Positions 16,433-26,267 of a stretch of 64,000 bases of DNA are shown here, in pieces. The notes under the pieces were generated by a model. The model was not told the DNA's origin. It saw only the letters and a program-made list of their open reading frames with translations, and searched no databases. The stretch is from Thalassovita aquimarina (GTDB lineage Bacteria > Pseudomonadota > Alphaproteobacteria > Rhodobacterales > Rhodobacteraceae): positions 310,001-374,000 of the forward strand of contig NZ_JADMKU010000001.1 of assembly GCF_018219815.1 (NCBI RefSeq), given 5' to 3'. Numbering within the stretch: position 1 is the stretch's first letter; every line of letters begins with the position of its first letter. The position numbers were made by a program, and so were the translations under genes.

Positions 16433-16606
16433 TCAGGGACGCATGAATCGTCCGCGCCCTTCGACCGTCGCCCAGTCCGGCCAGCCAATCCAGCGTTCCA
16501 CCGCATAAACGACCAAGCAGATCACGATGATGAGAAGAACCAGCCGGACCCGGCGCGCGGAGGGCGGATTGCGCGCCCATTTCGACATCCGGAACAACCA
16601 GTGCAT
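16433..16606 (-). CDS. 57-aa small membrane protein downstream of hpt
   Basis: A short frame with an ATG at 16606, seven bases after the hpt stop codon. The product starts MHWLFRMSKWARNPPSARRV, has one hydrophobic helix (LVLLIIVICLVVYAV, residues 22-36) and then a short Trp-rich tail (ERWIGWPDWATVEGRGRF). The basic N-terminus before the helix predicts an N-in topology. I believe similar short proteins follow hpt in related genomes. Function unknown. No strong Shine-Dalgarno, so translation is probably coupled to hpt. Confidence 0.75.
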   Translation of the reverse strand: MHWLFRMSKWARNPPSARRVRLVLLIIVICLVVYAVERWIGWPDWATVEGRGRFMRP

Positions 16607-16613
16607 CGCGGTC

Positions 16614-17165
16614 TCAGGCCTTGTCCTCGTCGACGAAGCGGACCTTGCCGATATGGGGCAGGTTGCGGTTGCGCTGCGCGAAATCGATGCCGTAGCCGAC
16701 GACGAATTCGTCGGGGATCTCGAACCCGATCCAGTCGGCCTTTACGTCGGTTTCCCGGCGCGTCGGTTTGTCCAGAAGGGCGATGGTTTTCAGCCGCTTC
16801 GGGTTGCGCGATTTCAGCAGGCCCAGCACGTGGGTCAGCGTGTAGCCTGTATCGACGATGTCTTCGACGACCAGCACGTCGCGGCCTTCGATTTCGCCGC
16901 GCAGATCCTTCAGGATGCGCACCTCGCGGCTGCTTTCCATCGCGTTGCCGTAGGACGATGCTTCGAGGAAATCGACCTCCACCGGCAGGTCCAATTCGCG
17001 CACCAGATCGGCAATGAATACGAAACTGCCGCGCAGTAGCCCGACCACGACGAGCTTCCTGGTATCGGAGAATTCCTTTTCGATCTCGCGCGCCAGGGCT
17101 TCGATCCGCGCGGCGATCTGTTTGGCTGAAATCATCTCGTCGATGACATATGGACGCTCCGGCAT
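16614..17165 (-). CDS. hpt: Hypoxanthine phosphoribosyltransferase
   Basis: Salvages hypoxanthine or guanine with PRPP to IMP or GMP. 183 aa, family-typical. The PRPP-binding loop is [14 protein letters not shown] (about residues 97-110), the early catalytic loop GLLRGSFVF lies near 42-50, and the purine-contact region [16 protein letters not shown] near 146-161. I start at the ATG at 17165, preceded by AAGGGGG; the much longer frame upstream overlaps the divergent RatA-like gene and is a shadow. Likely transcribed with the small membrane protein downstream. Confidence 0.96.
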   Translation of the reverse strand: MPERPYVIDEMISAKQIAARIEALAREIEKEFSDTRKLVVVGLLRGSFVFIADLVRELDLPVEVDFLEASSYGNAMESSREVRILKDLRGEIEGRDVLVVEDIVDTGYTLTHVLGLLKSRNPKRLKTIALLDKPTRRETDVKADWIGFEIPDEFVVGYGIDFAQRNRNLPHIGKVRFVDEDKA

Positions 17166-17234
17166 GACACCCCCTTGCATTTCCGGGCCCAGTCTACGAA
17201 ATGATCCCCCACTGTCACGCGAAAAAGGGGCAAC

Positions 17235-17687
17235 ATGCCGACCCATTCCGAAACCCGGCACCTGCCATACACGGCGCAGCAGATGTACGATCTGGTGGCC
17301 GATGTGGCGGCCTATCCGAAATTCCTGCCCTGGTGCGCTGCAGCGCGGATACGCAAGGTCACGCCGCAGGGCGACGGGACCGAGGTGATGGAGGCCGATC
17401 TGGTGATCAGCTTCAAGGTGTTTCGCGAACGCTTCGGCAGTCGGGTCGCCCTGAATCCGCAGGCGCTGTCGATCGACACCGAATATCTGGAAGGGCCGTT
17501 CAAGTACATGAAATCGAACTGGTCCTTCGCCGCGGCCGGGGATGGCTGCGACGTGTCCTTCTTCGTCGATTTCGAATTCAAGAACGCGGTGTTGCAGGGC
17601 ATCATCGGCGTGGTGTTCAACGAAGCGATGCATCGCATCGTGCGGGCCTTCGAAAGCCGGGCGGAAGCGCTTTACGGCAGCCGCTGA
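17235..17687 (+). CDS. RatA/COQ10-type START-domain protein
   Basis: A 150-aa protein of the polyketide-cyclase/START superfamily. The opening [21 protein letters not shown] and the Trp-Cys in [10 protein letters not shown] are diagnostic of the RatA/COQ10 family. In mitochondria and alphaproteobacteria COQ10-like proteins bind and deliver ubiquinone; the RatA toxin label in gamma-proteobacteria is probably not apt here. Cytoplasmic or membrane-peripheral, no signal peptide. Divergent from hpt with a 69-bp shared promoter region. I favour a ubiquinone chaperone. Confidence 0.88.
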   Translation: MPTHSETRHLPYTAQQMYDLVADVAAYPKFLPWCAAARIRKVTPQGDGTEVMEADLVISFKVFRERFGSRVALNPQALSIDTEYLEGPFKYMKSNWSFAAAGDGCDVSFFVDFEFKNAVLQGIIGVVFNEAMHRIVRAFESRAEALYGSR

Positions 17688-17723
17688 ATCGCTAACCTGC
17701 CTCGCGAGACGAGGGAGGATGTC

Positions 17724-19028
17724 GTGACAGGTATCACGCAGAGCATCGCCGCATTCGCGGCAGGCACAGCACCGGAACGCAGCGCCCTGGAGGCAATGGC
17801 CGTCATGCGGTTGTCGCTTCTCGACTGGCTGTCGGTGGGCATCGCCGGGCGGGACGAACCGGTCTCACGCATCGTGCGCGACTTGGTACAGGAGGAAGCC
17901 GGGGCAGCACAGGCCACGGTCTTCGGCAGCGACGCGAAGGTCCCGGCGCGGGCGGCGGCGCTTGCCAATGGCACCATCGCCCATGCGCTGGATTACGACG
18001 ACACCCATTTCGCCAACATTGGCCATCCTTCGGCGCCGGTGGTGGCGGCGGCGCTGGCGGTGGCGGAAAAGATCGGGGCGGACGGCGAAGCGTTTCAGAC
18101 CGCCTGCCTGATCGGGGTGGAGTGTTCGACCCGCGTCGGGATCTGGCTGGGCCGCGATCACTACCAGGGCGGGTTCCACCAGACCGGAACCGCAGGGACC
18201 TTCGGCGCGGCGATGGCGGCGGCGCGGTTGTTGGGTCTGGACGCGGATCAGTGCGAAATGGTGCTGGGATTGGCCGCGACCCGCGCATCGGGGCTGAAAT
18301 CGCAATTCGGCACCATGGCGAAACCGTACAATGCCGGGCTTGCCGCGTCGAACGGCGTGGAAGCCGCGGAACTGGTGGCGCGCGGCTTCGTCGGCAACCC
18401 GCTGGGGCTGGAAACGGCGCAGGGTTTTGGGCCCACCCATATGGGACAAGCGGACATGTCCGCATTGGACGGGCTGGGGCACGATTGGGTGTTCCCGCGG
18501 GTCAGTCACAAGTTCCACGCCTGCTGCCACGGTCTGCACGCGGTACTGGAGGCGGCGCGGTCGCTGGACCGGATCGATCCCGGCAAGATCGCGGCAATCC
18601 GAGTGCGTACCCATCCGCGCTGGATGACCGTGTGCAACCAGCCAGAGCCGATGACGGGCTTGGGGGCGAAATTCAGCTATGCGACAGTGTTGCCGATGCA
18701 TTTCCAGGGTTTCGATACCGGCACGCTGGACAGCTATACCGACGCGCTCTGCGCCGATCCCGAGATCCAGCGGCTGCGGAAGCTGGTCGAGGTGACTGCG
18801 GATGACACGGTCAGCGAAACCGGCGCGGTGCTGGAGGTGAGCCTGAGAGATGGCGAGAGCGTGATCGCGACCCATGACCTGAACGCACCGATGCCGCTCG
18901 AGGCGCGCGAGGCGAAGGTCAGGGCGAAATCGGCAAGCCTGATCGGGGCAGGGCGGTCCGACGCGGCGTGGCAGGCGATTTGCGCAAATGCAGCCGTTTC
19001 GGACTTTTCAGCTTTCCTGTCATCATGA
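17724..19028 (+). CDS. MmgE/PrpD-family protein
   Basis: A 434-aa protein of the family that includes 2-methylcitrate dehydratase and the itaconate-forming CAD enzyme. The all-helical N-terminal domain has [24 protein letters not shown] (read as [14 protein letters not shown], then NIGHPSAP), the family's most conserved block near residues 78-102, and [17 protein letters not shown] near 193-209. The substrate cannot be assigned: no prpB, prpC or acnD is adjacent, so a general hydratase/isomerase annotation is safest. Translation starts at a GTG (17724) behind GAGGGAGGA. Ends at a strong bidirectional terminator. Confidence 0.88.
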   Translation: MTGITQSIAAFAAGTAPERSALEAMAVMRLSLLDWLSVGIAGRDEPVSRIVRDLVQEEAGAAQATVFGSDAKVPARAAALANGTIAHALDYDDTHFANIGHPSAPVVAAALAVAEKIGADGEAFQTACLIGVECSTRVGIWLGRDHYQGGFHQTGTAGTFGAAMAAARLLGLDADQCEMVLGLAATRASGLKSQFGTMAKPYNAGLAASNGVEAAELVARGFVGNPLGLETAQGFGPTHMGQADMSALDGLGHDWVFPRVSHKFHACCHGLHAVLEAARSLDRIDPGKIAAIRVRTHPRWMTVCNQPEPMTGLGAKFSYATVLPMHFQGFDTGTLDSYTDALCADPEIQRLRKLVEVTADDTVSETGAVLEVSLRDGESVIATHDLNAPMPLEAREAKVRAKSASLIGAGRSDAAWQAICANAAVSDFSAFLSS

Positions 19029-19070
19029 CGGAAACGGGCCCCGTTTGGGGCCCGTTCCGTGTTGTCTTTT
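19028..19070. terminator. Bidirectional intrinsic terminator
   Basis: A long GC stem (ACGGGCCCC/GGGGCCCGT with GTTT loop, extended by ACGGAA/TTCCGT with one bulged A) is followed by GTTGTCTTTT on the plus strand. It separates the convergent MmgE/PrpD and amtB genes. Confidence 0.85.
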
Positions 19071-19078
19071 CATCGCGC

Positions 19079-20257
19079 TCACGATCTGTGATCGTAGGCA
19101 CGTTCCCCGTGAACGCTGAGGTCCAGACCGTTTGTTTCGGTTTCGGCGTCCACCCGCAGCGGGGTGATCATGGCGACGACCTTGGCGATGATGACCGAGG
19201 CCACCAGGGTGAAGGCGCCGACGATCGCAAGGCTGCCCAGCTGCGCCATCCAGCTTCCCGCGCCGAATGCAGCGATCATGATCGTGCCGAAAATACCGCC
19301 GACGCCATGCACCGCGAACACGTCCAGCGTATCGTCGATGTGCAGCTTGTTGCGGATCACGTTGACCATTTCCTGACACAGCACACCGGCGATCGCGCCG
19401 ATGATCAGCGCCTCGACCGGGCCGACGAAGCCGCTGGCCGGAGTGATCGAGGCCAGCCCGGCGATGGTGCCGGTCACTAGCCCCACCAACGACGCCTTAC
19501 CGTATTTGATCCGTTCCCACAGCGCCCAGCTCAGCGACGCGGTGGCGGCCGAAATGTGGGTCACGGTCAGCGCCATCGCGGCGCCACCATCAGCGGCCAG
19601 CTGCGACCCGCCGTTGAAGCCGAACCAGCCGACCCACAGCATCGCGGCGCCGATCATCACGTAGCCGGGATTGTGCGGCGGCGTCGTCCTGTTGCGGCGC
19701 GCGCCCAGCATGACGGCCAGCACCAGCGCCGCGATGCCTGCGGTTTCATGCACCACGATGCCGCCGGCGAAATCCTTCACGCCCGTGTCGCCGAAGATGC
19801 CGCCATCGGCCAGCATCCCGCCGCCCCAGATCCAGTGCGTGACCGGCGCGTAGACGACCAGCATCCATAACGCCGAAAACAGCAGCACGAAGCCGAAGCC
19901 GATCCGTTCCACATAGGCACCGACGATCAGCGCGGGCGTGATGATGGCGAATGTCATCTGGAAGGCGAAGAACAGCACTTCGGGCAGGGTGCCCGACAGG
20001 GTGTCTGTGGTGATCCCGTTGAGGAACAGCTTGCCCAAGCCACCCCACAGCGCGCCGCCGTCGCCAAAGGCCACCGAATAGCCAAGCGCGAACCACAGCA
20101 CGCTCATCAGGCAGGCGATGGCATAGCAATGCATGAAGACGCTCAGCACGTTGCGCGCGCGTACGAGGCCGCCGTAAAACAGCGCCAGTCCGGGCAACGT
20201 CATGAACAACACAAGCGCTGTGGCGACGATGATCCAGGCGGTATCCGCTCCGTTCAT
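19079..20257 (-). CDS. amtB: Ammonium transporter AmtB
   Basis: A 392-aa inner-membrane ammonium channel with about eleven helices. The conserved Asp and pore His are in DFAGGIVVHETAGIAAL and the second pore His in FAVHGVGGIFGTI, so the twin-His centre is intact; Glu follows the first His where E. coli has Ile-Asn. No glnK/glnB gene accompanies it, although a PII protein would normally gate AmtB; it must be encoded elsewhere. The 150-bp upstream region contains several GGCGC/GCGCC half-repeats, but I cannot define an NtrC site with confidence. ATG at 20257 follows GGAAGGAAGGA. Confidence 0.96.
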   Translation of the reverse strand: MNGADTAWIIVATALVLFMTLPGLALFYGGLVRARNVLSVFMHCYAIACLMSVLWFALGYSVAFGDGGALWGGLGKLFLNGITTDTLSGTLPEVLFFAFQMTFAIITPALIVGAYVERIGFGFVLLFSALWMLVVYAPVTHWIWGGGMLADGGIFGDTGVKDFAGGIVVHETAGIAALVLAVMLGARRNRTTPPHNPGYVMIGAAMLWVGWFGFNGGSQLAADGGAAMALTVTHISAATASLSWALWERIKYGKASLVGLVTGTIAGLASITPASGFVGPVEALIIGAIAGVLCQEMVNVIRNKLHIDDTLDVFAVHGVGGIFGTIMIAAFGAGSWMAQLGSLAIVGAFTLVASVIIAKVVAMITPLRVDAETETNGLDLSVHGERAYDHRS

Positions 20258-20410
20258 TGATCCTTCCTTCCCTTTTCAAGTTGGCGCGGATCAAATGTGA
20301 ATGCGGCGCAAAAGAAAGCATCAATGCGCCCCGGGGGGCGTTTAAACAGGCGTCAGTTTGCAAAATGATTAATTGTTAGGCGCAAAAAGCGGCTAATGGC
20401 GCATTGGTGA

Positions 20411-20887
20411 TCAACTGTTGTCTGCCGCATATTTCAGCAAGTCGAACGCTTTTTGCACAGACCGGGCGCGAACATTGGCGCGACCCAACGGGCCGAACTC
20501 TACGGTTTCGGTCAGGACAGGGCGGCCTTTCACGGCCAGTCCGAAGCAAACCCGGCCCTCGGGTTTGTGTTCCGAACCGCCCGGCCCGGCGATACCGGTG
20601 ATCGAAACGGTCACGTCGGCGTTGGAAAATTCCAGCGCCCCTTCGGCCATTTCGCGCGCCACTTCCTCGGACACCGCGCCGACAGCGTAAAGCGACTGTT
20701 CCTTCACGCCCAGCATTTCGACCTTGGCGGCGTTGGAATAGGTGACGAAACCGCGCTCGACCACATCCGAGGACCCGGGCACATCGGTCAAGGCGGCCAT
20801 CACCATGCCGCCGGTGCAGCTTTCGGCGGCCGCAATGCGCCATCCAAGCGCCCGGTAGCGGTCCAGGATATCTGACGCCGCGCTCAT
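20411..20887 (-). CDS. CinA C-terminal domain protein (PncC-type nicotinamide-nucleotide amidohydrolase)
   Basis: A stand-alone 158-aa CinA C-terminal domain. Known members deamidate NMN to nicotinate mononucleotide, recycling pyridine nucleotides after DNA ligase use. The signature AESCTGGMVMAALTDVPGSS (about 21-40), FVTYSNAAK (47-55) and ITGIAGPGG (96-104) are all present. It lacks the N-terminal molybdopterin-like COG1058 domain. Its ATG overlaps the pgpA stop as ATGA, so it is the last gene of the coupled ispDF-pgpA chain, followed by amtB 153 bp on. Confidence 0.93.
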   Translation of the reverse strand: MSAASDILDRYRALGWRIAAAESCTGGMVMAALTDVPGSSDVVERGFVTYSNAAKVEMLGVKEQSLYAVGAVSEEVAREMAEGALEFSNADVTVSITGIAGPGGSEHKPEGRVCFGLAVKGRPVLTETVEFGPLGRANVRARSVQKAFDLLKYAADNS

Positions 20888-21375
20888 AGCCCCAGCACCC
20901 CGTGCGAGATGCCGGCGCCGATCATCACCACGATGCCGGCGAACACCCCGGCGATCACGTCGTCCAGCATTACCCCCATCGGACCGCCGCGCCGGTCGGC
21001 CCAGCCGACGGGACCGGGTTTCCAGATGTCGAACAGCCGGAACGCCACGAAGGCGGTGACCCAGCCGGGCCAGAGCGCAAGAACGTCCGCCCCGTTCATG
21101 TCGGCCCCGATCAGGGCAGGCGCGAGCGCGATCCACTGGCCCGCCACCTCGTCGATGACGATCTCGCTGGGGTCCTTGTCGGCCTTGCCTTCGGTTTCCT
21201 TTGCCGTCGCCCACCAGCCCAGAGCGAACACCGCGACGGTGGCGATCAGGAACAGCGGCACACCACCCAGCAGGTAAAGCGCGTAGGCCGCGGGCAGGGC
21301 GGCCAGCGATCCCCAGGTGCCGGGGGCAGGGCGCAGGTGGCCGACATAGAAGAAGGTCGCGATCAAATGTGTCAT
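20884..21375 (-). CDS. pgpA: Phosphatidylglycerophosphatase A
   Basis: Membrane enzyme that dephosphorylates phosphatidylglycerophosphate to phosphatidylglycerol. 163 aa. The three family motifs are visible: [15 protein letters not shown] near 15-29, [15 protein letters not shown] near 72-86 with the metal-binding acidic residues, and [16 protein letters not shown] near 112-127. Four hydrophobic helices. The true start is the ATG at 21375, overlapping the ispDF stop as ATGA; the longer frame is a read-through of ispDF in another frame. Coupled with ispDF and the CinA-type gene. Confidence 0.95.
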   Translation of the reverse strand: MTHLIATFFYVGHLRPAPGTWGSLAALPAAYALYLLGGVPLFLIATVAVFALGWWATAKETEGKADKDPSEIVIDEVAGQWIALAPALIGADMNGADVLALWPGWVTAFVAFRLFDIWKPGPVGWADRRGGPMGVMLDDVIAGVFAGIVVMIGAGISHGVLGL

Positions 21376-22511
21376 GGTTTCACCAAGGTTGCGGTCGCCA
21401 ACGCGGCGATGCCTTCGCCGCGCCCGGTAAAGCCCAGCCGTTCGCTGGTCGTGGCCTTGACCGATACGCGGTCGGGATCGAGCCCCATGATCCGGGCCAT
21501 TTCCGCCTGCATCGCGGCGGCATGCGGCCCCACCTTGGGGTATTCGCAAACCAGAGTGCAATCGACATTGCCGATCTTGAACCCTTTCGAGGCGGCCAGA
21601 TCGACAGCGTGCTTCAGGAAAATCTCGCTTGCCGCGCCTTTCCATTGCGGGTCCGACGGCGGGAAATGGCGGCCGATATCGCCCTCTGCCAGTGCGCCAT
21701 AGATCGCGTCGGTGACCGCGTGCATGCCGACATCGGCATCCGAATGCCCCTGCAGCCCGCGATCATGCGGCACCTGTACGCCGCACAGGATCACGTAATC
21801 GCCATCACCGAAACGGTGCACGTCGTAACCATTGCCAAGACGGATATCCATCTGTCCCCCAAGTATGCGTTCAGCCCGCGCGAAGTCCTCGGGCCGGGTG
21901 ATTTTCAGATTGCTTTCTTCGCCCGGAACGATGGCCACTTCAACCCCGGCGGCACGCGCCACCTCGACATCGTCCGCCGCCCCGCCGGGATGGGCGCGGT
22001 GCGCCGCCAGCAGGGTGGCGAAATCGAACCCCTGCGGCGTCTGCGCCCGGTAAAGCCCCTCGCGGTCCTGCACCCCCTGCACGATCCCGTCCTCACCACG
22101 CCATAGCGCATCGACGACGGCCAAACCCGGTGCGGCCCCGCAATGGGTGTCGAGTGCCGCCAGAACCGCCTCGATCAGCGCCGGGCCCACACAGAGGCGC
22201 GCCACGTCATGGACCAGAACCTTGCCGACACCGTCACCCTCCAGCGCCTCGAGCCCGTTCAGCACCGAGGCGTCGCGCGTCGCGCCGCCATGGGCGATGC
22301 GGAGCTTGGGGTGATCGGACCAGTCGCCAAGGAATGCATGATCGTCGGGATGGATGACCAGCATGACGATGTCGATACCCGGATGGTCGGCAAAGGCCCG
22401 CAGGGTCCAGTCCGCCACCCGGCGCCCGGCCAGCGCGCGCCATTGCTTGGGCAGCCCGCCCCCGGCACGGCTGCCGCGGCCGGCGGCAACGATGAGCGCA
22501 GCGGTTTTCAT
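21372..22511 (-). CDS. ispDF: Bifunctional IspD/IspF isoprenoid synthesis enzyme
   Basis: Fused MEP-pathway enzyme: IspD (MEP cytidylyltransferase, about 1-220) and IspF (MECDP synthase, about 222-379). IspD shows [20 protein letters not shown] with the CTP-binding loop; IspF shows [11 protein letters not shown] with the metal Asp/His and [15 protein letters not shown]. Such fusions are standard in alphaproteobacteria. I start at [11 protein letters not shown] (ATG at 22511), 11 bases after AAGGA; the longer frame adds 24 residues without family support. Divergent from the dusB-ntrBC operon across a 204-bp region holding a palindrome; coupled to pgpA downstream. Confidence 0.97.
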   Translation of the reverse strand: MKTAALIVAAGRGSRAGGGLPKQWRALAGRRVADWTLRAFADHPGIDIVMLVIHPDDHAFLGDWSDHPKLRIAHGGATRDASVLNGLEALEGDGVGKVLVHDVARLCVGPALIEAVLAALDTHCGAAPGLAVVDALWRGEDGIVQGVQDREGLYRAQTPQGFDFATLLAAHRAHPGGAADDVEVARAAGVEVAIVPGEESNLKITRPEDFARAERILGGQMDIRLGNGYDVHRFGDGDYVILCGVQVPHDRGLQGHSDADVGMHAVTDAIYGALAEGDIGRHFPPSDPQWKGAASEIFLKHAVDLAASKGFKIGNVDCTLVCEYPKVGPHAAAMQAEMARIMGLDPDRVSVKATTSERLGFTGRGEGIAALATATLVKP

Positions 22512-22606
22512 CTCGGAACGCATCCTTCGGCAGATTGCGGTTTGCTCGTCACAGTGCATAGGACGTGCGGCGAAGAAGGGCAATCCACACAGACACCCGG
22601 CTTGTG

Positions 22607-22623
22607 TGCCTAAAAATTAGGCA
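22607..22623. promoter_or_regulatory. Palindromic operator candidate upstream of dusB-ntrBC
   Basis: TGCCTAAAAATTAGGCA is a perfect 7-3-7 inverted repeat, also readable as GCC-N9-GGC. Rhodobacter NtrC sites have been described as CGCC-N9-GGC-like dyads, so autoregulation by NtrC is a fair hypothesis. It lies 93 bp before the dusB start and 96 bp before ispDF. Confidence 0.55.
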
Positions 22624-22715
22624 TATGTATGGAGGCAGGTTCAAAACTGGGCGGGTTTCATTGCGGATCGGCCCCCTCTGGGTTAGCCAGAGGCAAATGC
22701 ACAAGGATTAGGCAC

Positions 22716-23699
22716 GTGTCTCTGACGCTCGCTGACAACACCCTCACACCGCCCGTCTTCCTGGCCCCGCTGGCCGGAATCACCGATCTGCCATTCCGCG
22801 ACCTGGTTGCGGGATTCGGCGCCGGATTGGTAGTCAGCGAAATGGTTGCCAGCCAGGAAATGGTGCAGGCCAAGCCCGGTGTGCGGGAACGGGCCGAACT
22901 GGGGTTCGGCAAGGCCAATACCGCGGTGCAACTGGCCGGGCGCGATGCCGAATGGATGAGCCGCGCCGCCAGGATGGTCGCGGATAACGGCGCCAAGCTG
23001 ATCGACATCAACATGGGCTGCCCGGCGAAGAAGGTGGTGAACGGCTATTCCGGGTCGGCGCTGCTGAAGGACCTGGACCATGCGCTGACCCTGATCGAGG
23101 CGGTGGTCGACGCGGTCGACCTGCCGGTGACGCTGAAAACCCGGCTGGGCTGGGACGACGACCTGTTGAACGCGGCTGATCTGGCGCGGCGGGCTGAAGA
23201 TGCCGGCATCCGGATGATCACCATCCATGGCCGCACCCGGTGCCAGTTCTACAAGGGCCGCGCCGACTGGGCCGCGATCCGCGAGGTGAAAGAGGCCGTG
23301 TCGATCCCGGTGATCGCGAATGGCGACATCTGTTCGGCCGAGGATGCGCGTCGGGCGATGGCGCTGTCGGGCGCCGATGGGGTGATGATCGGGCGCGGCG
23401 CGCAGGGCAAACCGTGGCTGCTGGCGCAGGTCGCGGCAGAACTGTTTGGACAAGAGGCACCGAAAGTGCCCGAAGGCGAGGAATTTGCAGACATGGTGAT
23501 CGCGCATTACGAAGCGATGCTGGATTTCTACGGGCCCAATCTGGGCCTGCGCGTGGCGCGCAAGCATCTGGGCTGGTACATGGATGGCGCCGGCACCGGG
23601 CCGGTCGCCCGCCGCGCCATCCTGACCGAACGTGATCCTGCACGGGTGATCGCGCAGTTGCCCGCGGCACTGCTGTATCCGGAACGGGCCGCAGCATGA
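22716..23699 (+). CDS. dusB: tRNA-dihydrouridine synthase (nifR3-type)
   Basis: FMN enzyme that reduces specific uridines in tRNA D-loops; 327 aa. The TIM barrel opens VFLAPLAGITDLPFRDL; the catalytic Cys is in INMGCPAKKVVNGYSGSALL, and TIHGRTRCQFYKG plus IGRGAQGKPWLL complete the FMN and phosphate sites. I start at a GTG at 22716 eight bases after AGGA; the longer frame has 29 unsupported residues. It is the first gene of the alphaproteobacterial nifR3-ntrB-ntrC operon and overlaps ntrB by ATGA. Confidence 0.96.
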   Translation: MSLTLADNTLTPPVFLAPLAGITDLPFRDLVAGFGAGLVVSEMVASQEMVQAKPGVRERAELGFGKANTAVQLAGRDAEWMSRAARMVADNGAKLIDINMGCPAKKVVNGYSGSALLKDLDHALTLIEAVVDAVDLPVTLKTRLGWDDDLLNAADLARRAEDAGIRMITIHGRTRCQFYKGRADWAAIREVKEAVSIPVIANGDICSAEDARRAMALSGADGVMIGRGAQGKPWLLAQVAAELFGQEAPKVPEGEEFADMVIAHYEAMLDFYGPNLGLRVARKHLGWYMDGAGTGPVARRAILTERDPARVIAQLPAALLYPERAAA

Positions 23700-24793
23700 G
23701 CGCGCAGACCGAGGACAAGATGATCTGGTCGTCGCTGCCCATTCCCGGCGTGATCGTCGATCCGCAGGACAACATCTGCGACATCAACCCGGCCGCCGAA
23801 GGATTCCTGAACGCCTCCGTGAAAACCATCCTGGGCGAACCGGTCTGGGACCGGATCATGATCGACGCGCCGCTTGAAGAAGCGTTCGAGCGCGCCCGCG
23901 CCACCAATTCGCCGCTGTTCGTCAACGATGTCGATGTCGGCACCGGCAGCCGCGCGCCGCTGCATTGCAACCTGCAGATCGCGCCGTTGCAGGGGCAGCC
24001 CGGGCACATGATTTTCCTGATCTCGCCGCGCGAACTCGCGGGGCGCATGACCCAGAACCATTCGGTGAAGTCGGCCGCGAAATCGGCCATCGGCATGGCC
24101 GAGATGCTGGCCCATGAAATCAAGAACCCGCTGGCCGGCATCACCGGCGCTGCGCAGCTTCTGTCGATGAACCTCAGCGCCGAGGACATGGAAATGACCG
24201 ACCTGATCGTGTCGGAAAGCCGCCGCATCGTGAAGCTGCTTGAACAGGTGGAACAGTTCGGCAACCTGAGCGAACCGCACCGGGTGCCGGTCAATCTTCA
24301 TGATGTCCTGGATCGGGCACGGCGCTCGGCGCTGCTGGGCTTCGGCGCCCACATGAAGATCGTCGAGGATTACGACCCCTCGTTGCCGCTGGCGCTCGGC
24401 GATCCCGACCAGTTGCTCCAGGTCGTTCTCAACCTGATCAAGAACGCCGCGCAAGCCGCTGACAAGGAAGGCGGAACCATCCGCCTGCACACGTTCTACG
24501 AACATTCCTTCCGGCTGCGCCGGGCCGATGGCACCGGGCAGTCCCTGCCGCTTCAGATCGAAATCATCGATGACGGCCCGGGCCTGCCCGACGACATCAA
24601 GGGCGATATTTTCGATCCCTTCGTATCAGGCCGCGAAAACGGCACCGGGCTGGGGCTGGCGCTGGTCAGCAAGATCATTTCCGATCACGACGGCTGGATT
24701 TCCGTCGACTCCGTCCCCGGACGGACTGTGTTCAAGATTTCGCTACCGATGGCGCCCGATCCCAAACGGCGCGGTAAAAAGGAGAGCAGCTGA
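23696..24793 (+). CDS. ntrB: Nitrogen-regulation sensor kinase NtrB
   Basis: Cytosolic PII-controlled histidine kinase/phosphatase acting on NtrC; 365 aa. A PAS domain occupies about 12-110, the H-box with His140 is [12 protein letters not shown], the N-box is [11 protein letters not shown], and the ATP lid has DDGPGLP and GTGLGLALV. No membrane segment, as expected. Its ATG overlaps the dusB stop and its TGA overlaps the ntrC ATG by one base, so the three are translationally coupled. Confidence 0.97.
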   Translation: MSAQTEDKMIWSSLPIPGVIVDPQDNICDINPAAEGFLNASVKTILGEPVWDRIMIDAPLEEAFERARATNSPLFVNDVDVGTGSRAPLHCNLQIAPLQGQPGHMIFLISPRELAGRMTQNHSVKSAAKSAIGMAEMLAHEIKNPLAGITGAAQLLSMNLSAEDMEMTDLIVSESRRIVKLLEQVEQFGNLSEPHRVPVNLHDVLDRARRSALLGFGAHMKIVEDYDPSLPLALGDPDQLLQVVLNLIKNAAQAADKEGGTIRLHTFYEHSFRLRRADGTGQSLPLQIEIIDDGPGLPDDIKGDIFDPFVSGRENGTGLGLALVSKIISDHDGWISVDSVPGRTVFKISLPMAPDPKRRGKKESS

Positions 24794-26166
24794 TGGACGG
24801 CACGGTACTTGTCGCTGATGACGATCGCACGATCCGAACGGTTCTGACCCAGGCCCTGACACGGGCCGGATGCAAGGTGCACGCGACCTCGTCGCTGACC
24901 ACGTTGATGCGGTGGGTCGGCGAAGGCAAGGGCGACGTGGTGATTTCCGACGTCATGATGCCGGACGGAAACGGGCTGGAAATGCTGCCCAAGATCGCCG
25001 AGGACCGGCCCGGCCTGCCGGTGATCGTGATTTCGGCGCAGAACACGATCATGACCGCGATCCAGGCGGCCGAGGCCGAGGCTTACGATTACCTGCCCAA
25101 GCCCTTCGACCTGCCCGACCTGATGAAACGCACCGCCAAGGCGTTGGAACAGCGCCGCCGCGCCGTGCCGACCGGCCCGGCGTCGGAGGAGGAAAAAGAA
25201 CGCCCCGACGACCTGCCTCTGGTCGGGCGTACCCCGGCGATGCAGGCGCTGTACCGGCTGGTGGCGAAGGTGATGAATACCGACCTTCCGGTACTGATCG
25301 CGGGCGAATCCGGCACCGGAAAATCGCTGATCGCACGGGCGATCCACGATTTTTCCGACCGTCGCACCTTGCCCTTCGTCACCGTCACCGCCACTGAGTT
25401 GCAGGATATCGAAGGTCCGGCGCGTGTTCTGGCGCGGGTCAAGGGCGGTACGGTCCTGTTCGACGAAATCGGCGATGTCGACGCCGAAATACAGGCCCGC
25501 ATCGTGCGGATGATGGACAATCCGGGTGAACACACGCCGCGCTTCATGGCCACCAGCCAGGGCGGCCTGTCCGACGCGCTGGACAACGGCGAGATGCGCC
25601 AGGACCTGTATTACCGGCTGAGCGGCGCGACGATCCAGGTGCCCAGCTTGCGTGAACGGGTCGAAGACATTCCGCTGCTGGCGGAACATTTCCTGCAGCG
25701 GGCCGAACGCGATGGCGCACCGTCGCGTACGCTTTCCGACGAGGCGCTGGAACTGATGCGCGCCTATAGCTGGCCGGGCAACGTGCGCCAGCTGGAAAAC
25801 GCGGTGCGGCGGCTGGTGCTGACTTCGCGGGCCGAGGAAATCACCCGGTCGGAAGTGGAATCCGTGTTGGGCAACCAGCCCGATATGGAACCGGTGCTGG
25901 GCGGCGGTGACAGCGAGAAACTGTCGGCGTCGGTCGCCAGACATCTGCGGCGCTATTTCGACCTGCATGGCAACATGCTGCCGCCGCCGGGTCTGTACGC
26001 GCGAATCCTGCGAGAAGTGGAACTGCCGCTGATCGAAATCGCGTTGGAAGCGACCGGCGGAAATCAGGCGAAATGCGCCGACCTGCTGGGCATCAACCGC
26101 AATACGCTGCGCAAGAAGATAAACGATCTGGATATTCGCGTGACACGCCGCCGAAAGTTGATGTAA
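24793..26166 (+). CDS. ntrC: Response regulator NtrC lacking the GAFTGA loop
   Basis: Regulator of nitrogen-assimilation genes, phosphorylated by NtrB; 457 aa. The receiver domain has Asp53 in [11 protein letters not shown]. The AAA+ domain has Walker A GESGTGKS (171-178) and Walker B VLFDEIGD (221-228), but the segment between them is short and lacks the ELFGH...GAFTGA loop that contacts sigma-54. This matches the Rhodobacter type, which activates sigma-70 promoters. The C-terminal Fis-like HTH ([23 protein letters not shown], here split as [17 protein letters not shown]) is intact. Coupled to ntrB; ntrY follows about 100 bp on. Confidence 0.96.
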   Translation: MDGTVLVADDDRTIRTVLTQALTRAGCKVHATSSLTTLMRWVGEGKGDVVISDVMMPDGNGLEMLPKIAEDRPGLPVIVISAQNTIMTAIQAAEAEAYDYLPKPFDLPDLMKRTAKALEQRRRAVPTGPASEEEKERPDDLPLVGRTPAMQALYRLVAKVMNTDLPVLIAGESGTGKSLIARAIHDFSDRRTLPFVTVTATELQDIEGPARVLARVKGGTVLFDEIGDVDAEIQARIVRMMDNPGEHTPRFMATSQGGLSDALDNGEMRQDLYYRLSGATIQVPSLRERVEDIPLLAEHFLQRAERDGAPSRTLSDEALELMRAYSWPGNVRQLENAVRRLVLTSRAEEITRSEVESVLGNQPDMEPVLGGGDSEKLSASVARHLRRYFDLHGNMLPPPGLYARILREVELPLIEIALEATGGNQAKCADLLGINRNTLRKKINDLDIRVTRRRKLM

Positions 26167-26267
26167 AATCGCAACAATAACGTGGCAAATAGGTGCCTTG
26201 CGTATCTATGCCAACAATATTTAGCGGTAAGCCGCGCAAAGCGGCACATCAGGAAGAGGGGCAGCGG

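Noticed and set aside
17166-17633. Long upstream extension of hpt
   Set aside because: It would run antisense through the RatA/COQ10-like gene; the ATG at 17165 has a strong ribosome site and gives the family length.
20281-20295. FNR-like site TTGGC-N4-ATCAA before amtB
   Set aside because: Only the right half-site matches; position and family give no reason for oxygen control.
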